Below are positions 24,757-34,050 of a stretch of DNA of 64,000 bases, piece after piece (within the stretch, counting starts at the first letter, position 1; each line of letters begins with the position of its first letter). A model generated the notes under the pieces. That model was not told where the DNA came from. It did no database searches and saw only the letters and a list, made by a program, of their open reading frames with translations. The stretch comes from Pseudomonas sp. A34-9 (GTDB taxonomy: Bacteria; Pseudomonadota; Gammaproteobacteria; Pseudomonadales; Pseudomonadaceae). The stretch lies in the NCBI RefSeq assembly GCF_029543085.1, contig NZ_CP119967.1, positions 3,746,501 to 3,810,500 on the forward strand, written 5' to 3'. The position numbers and the translations under genes are program-made.

Positions 24757-26088
24757 GCTTGGCGTCAGTCGGCTCAACCCGGCCAACAGCACCACGCCCA
24801 CCACCAGCACCCCAATCCCCAGAAACGCTCCCCACCCCACCACCGTCACGCTGGAATACAGCATGTACAAACACAAACCGAAAAACAGCAACGGCAACAG
24901 CGGATACAACGGCACCTTCACCGGCCTCGGCACCTCGGGAAAGCGCCGCCGCAGAATGATCAACGCCACGCTGCTCAAACTCAAGAACAGCCAATAAACC
25001 GGGGTCAGGTACTCAACCATCGTGTTGAAGCCGCTCTGGGTAAAACTGCCAAACAGCACCAGCAACAACGCCACCGCACCTTCCGCCAGCAGCGCTTTGC
25101 GCGGCACGCCATGCCGATCATCCCAAGCGCCGAAACTGCGCAGTTGCGGCACATCGCAAGCTGCTGCGTAGGTGGTGCGCGCACCGACCAGCAGGGTCGA
25201 GTTGATCGTCGCAATCGCGGCGATGCCAACCATCAGCAAAATCAGCATGACACCCGGTGCACCGAAAGCACGGTTCAACAACTCGACCGCTGGTGCATTG
25301 CTGGCGGCCAGTCCAGCGAACCCCAAGCCTTGAACGAACGCCCAATTGAGCGCCAGATAGATCGCCATCAGCACGGTAAGCGCGCCCATCATGGCGATGA
25401 AAATACCGCGCCGCCCGTCCCGCACTTCCGCCGATAACGTTGCGGCATCGCTCCAGCCGCCGAACGCCAGGAAGACAAAAATCATGGCCGCCGAAAACCC
25501 GGCCATACCGGTGTTTTCCGGGATGGGCAACAAACTCGGCACAGGCGGTTCGATACCTTGCCAGGCCAGAAAAACGCCGGCACTGGCAATGCTCAGAAAG
25601 CCCAATGCCAACAGTCCCACCAATAAAGTCTGGGTAATAAAGCCGATGTGCTTGCCACTGAGATTAAGCAGCACCAGCGCGGCAATCACCGCGCCGGCAA
25701 ACAGCCCCGAACCGTACTGCCCCAACGGCACCACCGCATCGACGTAATCGGCAAACATAAACGCCGACAAGGCAATCCACCCGGTGTGCATCACCGAAAA
25801 CCGCGACCAGGCGAACAAGAATCCCATGCGTTCGCCATACGCCGTGCGCAGAAAGTGATAATCGCCGCCCGGGTGCGGAAACGCCGTGGCCATCTCGGCA
25901 AAACACAGCGCGCCCATCATCGACGCCACACCGCCCAGCACCCAAACCAGGTAGAAATGCGCCGGCCCGACGTTGAGGGCCACGGTCGGCGCGGTTTTCA
26001 GGATGTCGGTGGTAATCACCATGCCCAGCGTGATCAGCAACGCCTGCAACACCGGCAGATGCCGCCCCGGCCCCGCATCAGAAACCAT
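24673..26088 (-). CDS. APC-family amino-acid permease with repeat-encoded C-terminus
   Basis: A 471-residue inner-membrane protein with about 12 helices. The first helix carries QALLITLGMVITTDILKTAP, followed by ALCFAEMATAFPHPGGDYHF; both are typical of the APC superfamily. The substrate is unknown. The start at 26088 overlaps the end of the TonB receptor gene by 11 bp, so the two are coupled. The last residues (SPHRKRRPPSPLPEGEGADR onward) are translated from MITE copy A, so the original C-terminus has been replaced by a hydrophilic tail. The core helices look intact, so it may still work. Confidence 0.82.
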   Translation of the reverse strand: MVSDAGPGRHLPVLQALLITLGMVITTDILKTAPTVALNVGPAHFYLVWVLGGVASMMGALCFAEMATAFPHPGGDYHFLRTAYGERMGFLFAWSRFSVMHTGWIALSAFMFADYVDAVVPLGQYGSGLFAGAVIAALVLLNLSGKHIGFITQTLLVGLLALGFLSIASAGVFLAWQGIEPPVPSLLPIPENTGMAGFSAAMIFVFLAFGGWSDAATLSAEVRDGRRGIFIAMMGALTVLMAIYLALNWAFVQGLGFAGLAASNAPAVELLNRAFGAPGVMLILLMVGIAAIATINSTLLVGARTTYAAACDVPQLRSFGAWDDRHGVPRKALLAEGAVALLLVLFGSFTQSGFNTMVEYLTPVYWLFLSLSSVALIILRRRFPEVPRPVKVPLYPLLPLLFFGLCLYMLYSSVTVVGWGAFLGIGVLVVGVVLLAGLSRLTPSPHRKRRPPSPLPEGEGADRVVLRDTST

Positions 26089-28465
26089 AGGTAGCGCGGG
26101 CGTAGTAGTAGGCGCCGTTGGTGCCGATTGGCGAGAGCACGTCGTACGGCAGGTTGCCGCCGTAGTTGATCGCCGAACCGGAACGTTCCGGGTAGTTGTC
26201 GGTGAGGTTGTTACCGCCCACGGCAATGTTGAATTTCGGGGTGAATTTGTAAGCCACTTCGGCGTCCAGCTGCCACACGGCGCCGTAGGTTTGCTCGGGC
26301 TGCGAGTCACCGAAGTCGAACACGCGGGTGGTCTCGCCCTGGCGCGTCAACCGCCCGAGCAGGCCCCAGTGTTCACTGGCCCAGTTGGCCGAAAAGATGA
26401 AGCGATCCTTCGGCGCGGCATCGGTCAGGGTATTGGTTTCCTCGACGCCCACGAGGGCGTCATTGCCGATGCCCAGTGCCGTCAGTTGCGACGGCGTGCC
26501 TTTGGTGCTGGTGACTTTGGTGTGGTTGTAGGTGTACGCGGTGGTCAGGCCCAGTTGCCCTTCGTAGAACGGCTGATGGTAGTTGAGCACCAGTTCGGCG
26601 CCATGGGTGCTGGTGTCCGCAGCGTTGGTGAAGAAGTTGACGTCGTGCACGCCAGCAACGCCGAAGTTGTCGTTGATGTAATTTTCCAGGGCATCGCTGC
26701 CAATGCGTTGCGACAGGGTGATGCGATCTTTGACGTCAATGCGGAACACGTCCAGCGAGGCATCGAAGCGGTCATTCAACTGGAAGGTCAGTCCGAGACT
26801 GAAATTCTTCGAGGTTTCCGGATCAAGCTTCTCGGCGCCCAGTGCACGGGCGATCGGATCGTTGACCGAGAGCACACGGATGTCAGTCAGCGTGCCGCCG
26901 TCGCCGAAGTTGCTGGTGGTGTTCTGGAAGCCGCTCTGAGCCAGCGATGGCGCGCGGAAGTTATTCGAGACCGCACCGCGCAGGGCCCATTGTTCGGTGA
27001 GTTTGTAGCGACCACTGAGCTTGCCGGTGAGTTTGCTGCCGGCATCGTCGTAATGCTCCCAGCGGGTGGCGGCGTCGACGAAGAAGCGGTCGGTGAGATC
27101 ACCGGACAGCTCGGCGTAGGTGCCGAACACGTTGCGATCCAGATCCGACTCTTCGCTCGGGCGCAGGCCATTGGCGCCGTCCGCTCCGGAGCCGATGTAG
27201 GAGGCCTCGTCACCGGCGTAGGTCAGGTAATTTTCGTAGCGGTATTCACCGCCGACCGCGAGTACGAACGAGCGCTCGCCGAGACGCAGTTCACGGCTGA
27301 AGTCGAGGTTGGTGGTGGTCTGGCGCAACTCGTAATCGCCGGTATCGAACTTCGTCGGTGAGTCTTCGCCGAGGCTGACATTAAGCGTGCGCCGGGTCGA
27401 GCCATCGAAGCGGTTGCGACCGTGGGTGACGCTGCTGTCGAAGTCCCACTCGTCACCGATCAGGCCTTTGAAACCGGCGGTGGCGGAGACGTCTTTATTG
27501 TCGCCGAGCGATTGCGGCAAGTAGCCGTTGGGGTAGAACTGTGGCTGTTCGTACGGGTAGCGATAGAACTCGGCGCCGGTGGTGTGGCGCTGGTTGTAAG
27601 TGCCGAAGCTGTAGGCCTTGCCGCCGGCCAGCGGCAGTTCACTGTTGAACCAGAGGTTGACGTCCCGCGCAACGCCGTCGCCCATCACATAGTTGCGCTG
27701 GCCGGGGCTGTCGGCAAAACCGTCGAAACCGGCGCGGTTGGTCGGGTTGCGATCCTTGTATTCGGTCCCGCCGCGGATAAACCCGCCCTCCTCGCCCAGG
27801 CGCGTGCCGATCTTCGCGGTGGTGACGCTGTTCTGGCCGTCGGTGGTGGTCTTGTCGATGGCGTCCTGATGGGTGTGATAGGCGCCATAACTGGTCGACA
27901 CTTCGCCGCCCTCGGGCGCGTCGTCGAGGATGATGTTGATCACCCCGGCAATCGCATCGGAGCCGTACTGCGCACCGGCACCGTCACGCAGCACTTCGAT
28001 GCGTTTGATCGCGCTGAGCGGGATCGAGTTGAAATCCACCGGTGCGGTACCGCGACCGATCTTCGAGGAGTCGTTGACCACCGCTGAAGTGTGGCGGCGC
28101 TTGCCGTTGACCAGCACCAACACCTGATCCGGACTCATGCCACGCAGTTGCGCTGCACGCACATGGTCGGCGCCACCGGAGTTGGATTGGCGCGGCAGGC
28201 TGAAGGATGGCAGCAGCGTCTGCAACGCCGCGCCGAGTTCGCCATCAGCGGCGCCGGCGGATTTGAGGTCTTCGGCGGTGAGCACGTCGACCGGCACCGG
28301 CGAATCGAGCACGGTGCGTGAAGTACCCCGGGTGCCGGTGACCAGCACGGTGCCGAGTCGAGATTCGCTGTCGGCACTGGCGGAGGTTTCTTCTGCGTTG
28401 GCCGGAAGTTGCCAGATGGCAGACACGACGGCAGCCGCCAGTAATGAACGGGAACGGTAATGCAT
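26078..28465 (-). CDS. TonB-dependent outer-membrane receptor
   Basis: A 795-residue receptor with a signal peptide (cleavage near ANA-EE), a plug domain (VLVTGTRGTSRTVLDSPVPV as TonB box and plug start, QVLVLVNGKRRHTSAVVND, RIEVLRDGAGAQYGSDAIAG, INIILDD) and a large barrel ending in ARATYGF. The ligand is unknown; the plug sequence with GKRRHT is common in receptors for organic molecules rather than siderophores. AAGGAG precedes the start. It is followed by an overlapping permease gene and preceded by a 427-bp region with a REPIN, so it has its own promoter region. Confidence 0.88.
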   Translation of the reverse strand: MHYRSRSLLAAAVVSAIWQLPANAEETSASADSESRLGTVLVTGTRGTSRTVLDSPVPVDVLTAEDLKSAGAADGELGAALQTLLPSFSLPRQSNSGGADHVRAAQLRGMSPDQVLVLVNGKRRHTSAVVNDSSKIGRGTAPVDFNSIPLSAIKRIEVLRDGAGAQYGSDAIAGVINIILDDAPEGGEVSTSYGAYHTHQDAIDKTTTDGQNSVTTAKIGTRLGEEGGFIRGGTEYKDRNPTNRAGFDGFADSPGQRNYVMGDGVARDVNLWFNSELPLAGGKAYSFGTYNQRHTTGAEFYRYPYEQPQFYPNGYLPQSLGDNKDVSATAGFKGLIGDEWDFDSSVTHGRNRFDGSTRRTLNVSLGEDSPTKFDTGDYELRQTTTNLDFSRELRLGERSFVLAVGGEYRYENYLTYAGDEASYIGSGADGANGLRPSEESDLDRNVFGTYAELSGDLTDRFFVDAATRWEHYDDAGSKLTGKLSGRYKLTEQWALRGAVSNNFRAPSLAQSGFQNTTSNFGDGGTLTDIRVLSVNDPIARALGAEKLDPETSKNFSLGLTFQLNDRFDASLDVFRIDVKDRITLSQRIGSDALENYINDNFGVAGVHDVNFFTNAADTSTHGAELVLNYHQPFYEGQLGLTTAYTYNHTKVTSTKGTPSQLTALGIGNDALVGVEETNTLTDAAPKDRFIFSANWASEHWGLLGRLTRQGETTRVFDFGDSQPEQTYGAVWQLDAEVAYKFTPKFNIAVGGNNLTDNYPERSGSAINYGGNLPYDVLSPIGTNGAYYYARATYGF

Positions 28466-28892
28466 ATAACAGCTCCTTGAATCGCAGTTAATACCCGGCC
28501 GTTACCGACAATAAAGTTCGGCAAGCAATGCGCGGCAATGTCTGCTGTAGTTTTAGATTTCTGGAAGGCAGTGAAGGCTTTTACAGTGAGTTGCAGTTTC
28601 CCCAGCGTGAGACGTTTCCCCTTTAAACCCGATGCTAGACGAGCTGCCGCCGATCGCAAAAGAACCAATAACGCTTAGGTTAGATCACTCTAAGGGAGTG
28701 CTCTTAGTTCAACATAAGTGTTGCTGAGCCAACACCTTAAGCAACTAACACCAATTTTTTAAATGAAATGCAGTCCCCCTGCAGGAGTGAGCCTGCTCGC
28801 GATAGCGGTGTGTCAGTTGACAACTTTCTTACTGATACACCGCTATCGCGAGCAGGCTCACTCCTACAGTTTTGATCTGCGTCGGGCACTAC
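28466..28892. other. Intergenic region upstream of the TonB receptor
   Basis: Apart from the REPIN at 28779-28869, this region holds short AT-rich stretches and two small inverted repeats: CACTC-TAAGG-GAGTG near 28686 and TAAGTGTTG...CAACACCTTA at 28715-28739. They could be operator sites for the receptor gene. No reading frame with coding character was seen. Confidence 0.45.
28779..28869. repeat. REPIN-type inverted repeat
   Basis: Two 39-bp arms (28779-28817 and 28831-28869) are inverted copies with two mismatches, sharing GGAGTGAGCCTGCTCGCGA with the Pseudomonas REP family. The 13-base loop is TTGACAACTTTCT. It would form a very long RNA hairpin between the TonB receptor and the molybdopterin gene. 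Confidence 0.85.
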
Positions 28893-29558
28893 TTAATCAA
28901 ACTCTTTTGCCAGCCAGGCATCCTCCGCAATATCCAGTTCATCACCACTGAATCGCTGTTCGGCAAACGGATCGGCGTGCAAATGAAAGCCATTCTGCTC
29001 CCAGAATCCCGGTTGTTCCTGATCAACGAATTCAAGCCCGCGCAGCCACTTGGCGCTCTTCCAGAAATACCGCCCCGCCACCACCAATCGCAGCGGCCAG
29101 CCATGTTGCGCAGTCAGTGGTTGGCCGGCGTAATGGGTGGCCAGCAGACTGTGAGGGTGCAGCAGATCATCAATTCGCAAGTTGGTCTGATAATCGTGGT
29201 CGGCATGGGCCATGACAAAAGCCGATGCAGGCTGGAGATCGAACGCCTGCAACAGATCCTGCAGATGCACCCCGCTCCACTCGGTGTCGAACTTCGACCA
29301 GCGCGTCACGCAATGGATGTCACAGCGCAGTTGTCGTTGCGGCAGTGCCTGCAGATCGGCATAACGCAATTCGATTGGCCGTGCGAGCGTGCCGAACAGG
29401 CGCAGCGACCAGTTGGCGAGGTCATATTCCGGTACATCGCCTTCGTGCAGGATTGGAAATCGCTCCGTCAGCACCTGGCCTGGGGGTAGTCGCTTACCGA
29501 GCGCCGGATCGGTTTTCGGGGAACGGCTTTTGCGTAATAGCAAGGCTTTGTTGTGCAT
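28893..29558 (-). CDS. Sulfite-oxidase-fold molybdopterin oxidoreductase
   Basis: A 221-residue protein of the sulfite oxidase / MsrP-like molybdopterin fold. The presumed molybdenum ligand is Cys83 in DIHCVTRWS, and WSGVHLQDLL, GWPLRLVVAGRYFWKSAKWL and GLEF match the family pattern. It has no Tat or Sec signal peptide, so it seems cytoplasmic, unlike MsrP. The substrate is unknown. GGAG precedes the ATG. It lies downstream of the ribose-type ABC genes, separated by a REPIN, and upstream of the TonB receptor, within the long same-strand run. Confidence 0.82.
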   Translation of the reverse strand: MHNKALLLRKSRSPKTDPALGKRLPPGQVLTERFPILHEGDVPEYDLANWSLRLFGTLARPIELRYADLQALPQRQLRCDIHCVTRWSKFDTEWSGVHLQDLLQAFDLQPASAFVMAHADHDYQTNLRIDDLLHPHSLLATHYAGQPLTAQHGWPLRLVVAGRYFWKSAKWLRGLEFVDQEQPGFWEQNGFHLHADPFAEQRFSGDELDIAEDAWLAKEFD

Positions 29559-29603
29559 GTAAGCTCCAGAACTCCCTCAGTTTGCGCAACTACGCATTAC
29601 CCC

Positions 29604-29692
29604 TGTGGGAGCGAGCCTGCTCGCGAAAGCGGTGGGTCAGTCAACTGAGATATCAACTGATCGGACCTCTTCGCGAGCAGGCTCGCTCCCAC
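29604..29692. repeat. REPIN-type inverted repeat (GTGGGAGCGAGCCTGCTCGCGA)
   Basis: Two inverted REP units (29605-29626 and 29671-29692) flank a 44-base spacer. It sits in the gap between the molybdopterin gene and the sugar-type binding protein. A second copy of the same unit is at 60034-60124. Confidence 0.88.
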
Positions 29693-29716
29693 CTGGACAA
29701 TGTTGTGGTTAATGTT

Positions 29717-30772
29717 CTAGTTAGCCACCGGAATCCACGGCGCCCGCGCGACATTCGCGGTGTCGCCGAAAGCCGGAAGTTTCCGCGCCAGATCACGCAC
29801 GTTCTTCACATCCAGATCCAGCAACTGTTGACGGGTAATCAGCGTCGGCGGCACCAGCACCTGATGCCCCGGATTCTCCCCGGCAATCAACATCGCCAGG
29901 CTGCGCACGCTGATCGCCCCGGCGACTTGCGGATTGACCGCCGCCGTCGCCGCCCAGGCGCTGTCCGGCTCTTTCATGATCTGAATATCGGCGGTAGAAA
30001 TATCGGCGCTGTAGATCTTCACCTTGCTCGTCAGACCCGCCTCATCCACGGCGATTTTCGCGCCTTTGGCGAACTCGTCGAACGGCGCAAAAATCACGCT
30101 GATGCCTGGATTGGCGCGCAGCACGGCGCTGGCCTGATCCGCCACGGAGTTGGCAATCGGCGGATTGAGCGTGCCAAATCGCGCCTTCTCGATGATGCCC
30201 GGATTGGCTTTCTTGACCTGACTCCAGATCTCGTCGCGGCGCTCCATTGGCGTAAAACCGCTGATGTACACATAGCCGGCATCGAACTTCGTGCCGTTAT
30301 CCTGCACCGCTTGATCGAGAGCCAGACGCGCCAGCGCATGGTGATCCTGCTCGACCTGAGTCACTTGCGGCGTGTTCAGATCGACATCGAAAGCAACGAC
30401 CTTGATGCCTTTGGCGATGGCCCGATCAATCGGCGCTTTCAGCGTTTCCGCCAAGCCGAGCTGGACGATGATGCCGTCGACGCCCAGATCGATCGCCTGA
30501 TCGATCATTTCGCCTTGGCTCGCCGCCTGCTGCCGGGCATCGAATACGCGCAGGTGGGCGCCGAGCGCTTCGGTCTGTTTTTCGACGCCGCGCAAATACG
30601 CTTCGGGAAAATCCCCGGAAAACAAATACCCCACCAGCGCGATCTGCACCTGACCTTTATCGAACGGCGCTGGCGCACCGGGCAAGGCGTTGGCCTGAGC
30701 GCTCAGCGCCATTGCCGAAAATAACGCCCCGGCGAAGCAATGACGGGCGAACTGTGTGATTGAACCGTGCAT
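29717..30772 (-). CDS. Ribose-type ABC transporter periplasmic binding protein
   Basis: A 351-residue protein with a signal peptide (cleavage near SAQA-N), followed by a periplasmic binding fold of the RbsB/LsrB class: QVQIALVGYLFSGDFPEAYL, GEMIDQAIDLGVDGIIVQLG, AIAKGIKVVAFDVDLN, VIFAPFDEFAKGAKIAVDEA. The ligand is not known; the family binds sugars, autoinducer-2 or related polyols. AAGGATG precedes the ATG at 30772. It is the third cistron after the ATPase and permease, 23 bp from the permease stop. Confidence 0.85.
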   Translation of the reverse strand: MHGSITQFARHCFAGALFSAMALSAQANALPGAPAPFDKGQVQIALVGYLFSGDFPEAYLRGVEKQTEALGAHLRVFDARQQAASQGEMIDQAIDLGVDGIIVQLGLAETLKAPIDRAIAKGIKVVAFDVDLNTPQVTQVEQDHHALARLALDQAVQDNGTKFDAGYVYISGFTPMERRDEIWSQVKKANPGIIEKARFGTLNPPIANSVADQASAVLRANPGISVIFAPFDEFAKGAKIAVDEAGLTSKVKIYSADISTADIQIMKEPDSAWAATAAVNPQVAGAISVRSLAMLIAGENPGHQVLVPPTLITRQQLLDLDVKNVRDLARKLPAFGDTANVARAPWIPVAN

Positions 30773-30795
30773 ACAACATCCTTGAATGAAGTGGC

Positions 30796-31821
30796 TCAAC
30801 GCGCCCGATGCGCGAGGCCGAACGTGAACATCAGGGCCAGCACCAACACCAGTCCCTTGACGAAATCCTGTGCGTAATACGGCGCGTTGAGCATGGTCAG
30901 GCCGTTGAGCAGCGTCGCCACCAGCAGCGCCCCGACCAGGGTGCCAAAGGCATTGGGCTTCTTCGCGCCGAGCACGGCAAAACCGATCAGCGCCGCGCCG
31001 AGGGCATCCAGCACCAGGCCATTGCCGGAGCTCACATCACCACGCCCCAAACGCGCCGCAAGCAACAATCCACCCAGCGATGCGAGCAACGCCGAGAGCA
31101 CGTAAGCCAACAACTTGAAGCGCTGCACTGGCGCACCGGCCAGGCGCGCCGCCTGCTCGTTGCCGCCGATGGCATAGAACAGCCGACCAATGCGCGTGCG
31201 TTCGAGAAACAGCCACACCGCAATCGCGACCACCGCCGTGATCAGCACAGGAATCGGCACCACCTCCCACAATCGCCCGCGCCCTAGTGCGAGAAACGCA
31301 GCACTGAACGTCCCTTCGCTTTCCTCACCGCTGGGCAAGGTCATGCCTACCGCAATCGAACGCCCGCCAGTGGGAATCAACTGCACGCCGATCACCAGAA
31401 ACATGCTGCCCAGCGTCGCGAGAATATCCGGCACCCGCAGTTTTACGATCAGCCAGCCGTTGAGCAGACCGACCAGCGCACCGCCTGCCAGACTGATCAA
31501 CACCGCCGGCACCGCGCCCCAGCCGAGCACGACCATCACGTAACTGGCGATCATCAGGCTCATCGCCGCCACCGCGCCAATCGACAGATCGAGGCCGCCG
31601 ACCGCCATGGTCAGCGTGACGCCCAGCGCCAGCAGCGCGACAATCGACACCGATTGCAGAATGCTGAACAGGTTGCCGACGCGCAGGAATGCCGGCTCCG
31701 CAACACTGAAAAACACCACGATCAGCGCCAGCAGCCATAACAGGCCATAGCGGATCAGCACTTGAAGCAGACGTTCGGCGCGTGCCGGCCCGGTCGATAA
31801 CAGTGAAGTTGAATCAGGCAC
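30796..31821 (-). CDS. Ribose-type ABC transporter permease
   Basis: A 341-residue membrane protein with about nine helices and the RbsC-family motifs GVTLTMAVGGLDLSIGAVAA and GGNEQAARLAGAPV, the coupling region that contacts the ATPase. The start is a GTG at 31821 with AAGGAG upstream, overlapping the ATPase end by eight bases. It forms the import channel with the binding protein encoded downstream. Confidence 0.88.
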   Translation of the reverse strand: MPDSTSLLSTGPARAERLLQVLIRYGLLWLLALIVVFFSVAEPAFLRVGNLFSILQSVSIVALLALGVTLTMAVGGLDLSIGAVAAMSLMIASYVMVVLGWGAVPAVLISLAGGALVGLLNGWLIVKLRVPDILATLGSMFLVIGVQLIPTGGRSIAVGMTLPSGEESEGTFSAAFLALGRGRLWEVVPIPVLITAVVAIAVWLFLERTRIGRLFYAIGGNEQAARLAGAPVQRFKLLAYVLSALLASLGGLLLAARLGRGDVSSGNGLVLDALGAALIGFAVLGAKKPNAFGTLVGALLVATLLNGLTMLNAPYYAQDFVKGLVLVLALMFTFGLAHRAR

Positions 31822-33370
31822 TCGCTCTGCTCCTTGGCGTGGCTTGAGGGGAATGTTCGGTCACGTCGCTGCCGGCCAGTGCGGCCACCAGGTCAGCACG
31901 ATCAAGGCCGGCGCGTGGATACTCGGCGACCACCGTGTGATCACGCACCAGCAGGATGCGGTCGGCAATTTCCAGGGCTTCATCGACATCGGCGCAAATC
32001 ACCAGTGTCGCGCGGCCCTTGGCGCTGCCGCGCAGCAGTTGGCCGATGTCGCGGCGGGCGCGCACGTCGACGCCTTGGAAGGGTTCATCAAGGATCAACA
32101 CCCGCCCTTCGCCGAGCAGCCAGCGGCCGAGCACGACTTTCTGTTGATTGCCCCCCGACAGCGCGGTCATTGGCTCATCGATGCCGGCAGTCTTGATCCC
32201 CAGCGCAGCAACTTGCGCCTCGACCGCTGCCGCTTCGGCGCGGTTGCGGATGAAACCGCCGCGGGTAAAGCGCTCGAGAAACGGCAAGGTCAAGGTCCGG
32301 CGCAGTGAGAAGTCCGCCACCAGCGACTGACTGGCGCGATCTTCGGCCGCGAAGAACACCCCGCTTTGAATAGCCTTGCGCGGTGAGCCCGCATGCCAGT
32401 CGACCCCGTCCAGATGCACGCTGCCCGAGGCGGCTTTACGCAGACCGAACAGCACCTCGGCGATTTCACTTTTACCGGCACCCAACAGCCCGGTCAGCAC
32501 CACCACTTCGTTCTCGTGCAGGGTCAGGTCGAACGCGGCTGAGCGCGGCACGATCTGCATGGCTTTGAGCTTCAACACCTCGCGCCCGGCCATGCTCGGC
32601 TGGTAAACATGCTCGGCCAGCGCCTGCCCCAGCATGGCGCTCACCGCTTCGGGCAATTGCTGCGCCGTGAACTCGCCCGCGAACTGACCATCGCGCAGAA
32701 CGATGGCGCGATCCGCCACGCGTTGCAGGTCGGAGAGTCGATGGGAGATGTACAGAATCGCCACGCCGCGACTGCGCAAAGTGTCGATCAAACCAAACAA
32801 GCGCTGCGCCTCGGCATCGGAAAGCGCTGCCGTCGGCTCATCGAGAATCAGCAGGCGCGGCTGCAAGGCCAAGGCGCGGGCAAGCACCACCAACTGCCGT
32901 TCGGCCTGACCGAGATGCTCGATCGGCTGCTCCAGCGGCAATGTCAAACCCAGCCCGGCGGCGATGCTCGCGGCGCGTTCCAGCAGGCGTTTGCGATTGA
33001 GCCAAAAGTCCGCGTCCGGCTTGCACAGTTCATCGAGCAGGAGGTTTTCCGCGACGCTCAAACCCGGTGCGATGCCCTCGTTGATCTGCTGGTGCACCGC
33101 GACAATGCCCAAGCGCCGCGCCGACAGCGGTGAACTGAAATGCCGTAGCGCGCCCTCCAGCCAGATCTCGCCAGCGTCGGCAGTCTGGCTGCCCGCCAAG
33201 ATCTTCACGAGGGTCGACTTCCCCGCGCCATTGGCACCGAGCAACGCCACGACTTCAGCGGGATAGATGTCCAGGCTGAGCGCGTCCAGCGCCCGGCTCG
33301 CGGCAAATATTTTGCTCAACTTACGCACACGAATCAGCGGCTCGCGGACTACAGCGACCGGCACACTCAT
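31814..33370 (-). CDS. Ribose-type ABC transporter ATP-binding protein (two ATPase domains)
   Basis: A 518-residue protein with two nucleotide-binding domains. The first has Walker A GANGAGKST (45-53), Walker B LLILDEPTAAL and the stretch LGQAERQLVVLARAL in place of a classical signature. The second has a reduced P-loop GLLGAGKSE, a full signature LSGGNQQKVVLGRWL and LILDEPFQGVD. This asymmetry is normal for RbsA-type importers. The ATG at 33370 has AAGGA upstream. It starts eight bases after the MetI-like gene stop, so both ABC systems are probably on one transcript. Confidence 0.9.
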   Translation of the reverse strand: MSVPVAVVREPLIRVRKLSKIFAASRALDALSLDIYPAEVVALLGANGAGKSTLVKILAGSQTADAGEIWLEGALRHFSSPLSARRLGIVAVHQQINEGIAPGLSVAENLLLDELCKPDADFWLNRKRLLERAASIAAGLGLTLPLEQPIEHLGQAERQLVVLARALALQPRLLILDEPTAALSDAEAQRLFGLIDTLRSRGVAILYISHRLSDLQRVADRAIVLRDGQFAGEFTAQQLPEAVSAMLGQALAEHVYQPSMAGREVLKLKAMQIVPRSAAFDLTLHENEVVVLTGLLGAGKSEIAEVLFGLRKAASGSVHLDGVDWHAGSPRKAIQSGVFFAAEDRASQSLVADFSLRRTLTLPFLERFTRGGFIRNRAEAAAVEAQVAALGIKTAGIDEPMTALSGGNQQKVVLGRWLLGEGRVLILDEPFQGVDVRARRDIGQLLRGSAKGRATLVICADVDEALEIADRILLVRDHTVVAEYPRAGLDRADLVAALAGSDVTEHSPQATPRSRASA

Positions 33371-33378
33371 ACAATTCC

Positions 33379-34050
33379 TTAGCGGCGATGCGCCAGCGAA
33401 CGAACCAATCGATCACCCAGGCTTTGCACGCCCTGAACGAGGATCACCAACACCACAACCGTGGCAACCATCACTTCATTGTTGAAACGCTGATAACCAT
33501 AACGAATCGCCAGATCACCCAGCCCGCCACCGCCGATTACCCCGGCCATCGAGGAAAACCCGATCAGCATCACCAGCGTCAACGTGATGCCTGCAAGCAA
33601 GGCCGGCAGCGCTTCGGGCAACAACACTTTGCAGATCACATGACCAATGTCGCCGCCCATGGCAAGGATGGCTTCGATGCGGCCCTTGTCGACTTCGTCG
33701 AGGGCGTTTTCGACAATGCGCGCGAAGAATGGAAACGCGCCGATGGTGATCGGCACCACAGCGGCGGTGCTGCCCAGCGTTGTGCCGACCACCAGCCGCG
33801 TCAGTGGAATCAGAGCGATCAACATCACCACGAACGGCAGTGAACGGCCAAGGTTGACCACGCCACCCAGAGCCGCATTGAAGCGTGGCATCGGCAACAG
33901 TCCGTCGCGACGACTGATGAACAACAACACGCCCAGCGGCAATCCGATCAGCAACGTGAACAGCCCTGCGAGCAGGACCATGTACAGGGTTTCACCGGTG
34001 GCGTTGAACACCAGTTGCAGGATTTCATCCCAGTTGACGGTGCGGTTCAT
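33379..34050 (-). CDS. MetI-like ABC transporter permease
   Basis: A 223-residue permease with five helices and the coupling-loop motif [22 protein letters not shown] near residue 145 in part. It resembles MetI of the methionine uptake (MUT) family, including the start region [17 protein letters not shown]. The ATG at 34050 overlaps the ATPase stop by four bases. With the ATPase and binding protein upstream it forms a complete importer; methionine or a related sulfur compound is a reasonable guess, but this set is probably a paralogue of the main MetNIQ. Confidence 0.85.
   Translation of the reverse strand: MNRTVNWDEILQLVFNATGETLYMVLLAGLFTLLIGLPLGVLLFISRRDGLLPMPRFNAALGGVVNLGRSLPFVVMLIALIPLTRLVVGTTLGSTAAVVPITIGAFPFFARIVENALDEVDKGRIEAILAMGGDIGHVICKVLLPEALPALLAGITLTLVMLIGFSSMAGVIGGGGLGDLAIRYGYQRFNNEVMVATVVVLVILVQGVQSLGDRLVRSLAHRR

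Noticed and set aside
25973..27361. A 462-codon open frame on the plus strand opposite the TonB receptor
   Set aside because: Low-complexity Val/Gly/Ala translation with no motif; the minus-strand receptor explains the region.
29225..30724. A 499-codon open frame opposite the binding-protein and molybdopterin genes
   Set aside because: It crosses a REPIN and two real genes and has Arg/His/Gln-rich shadow composition.
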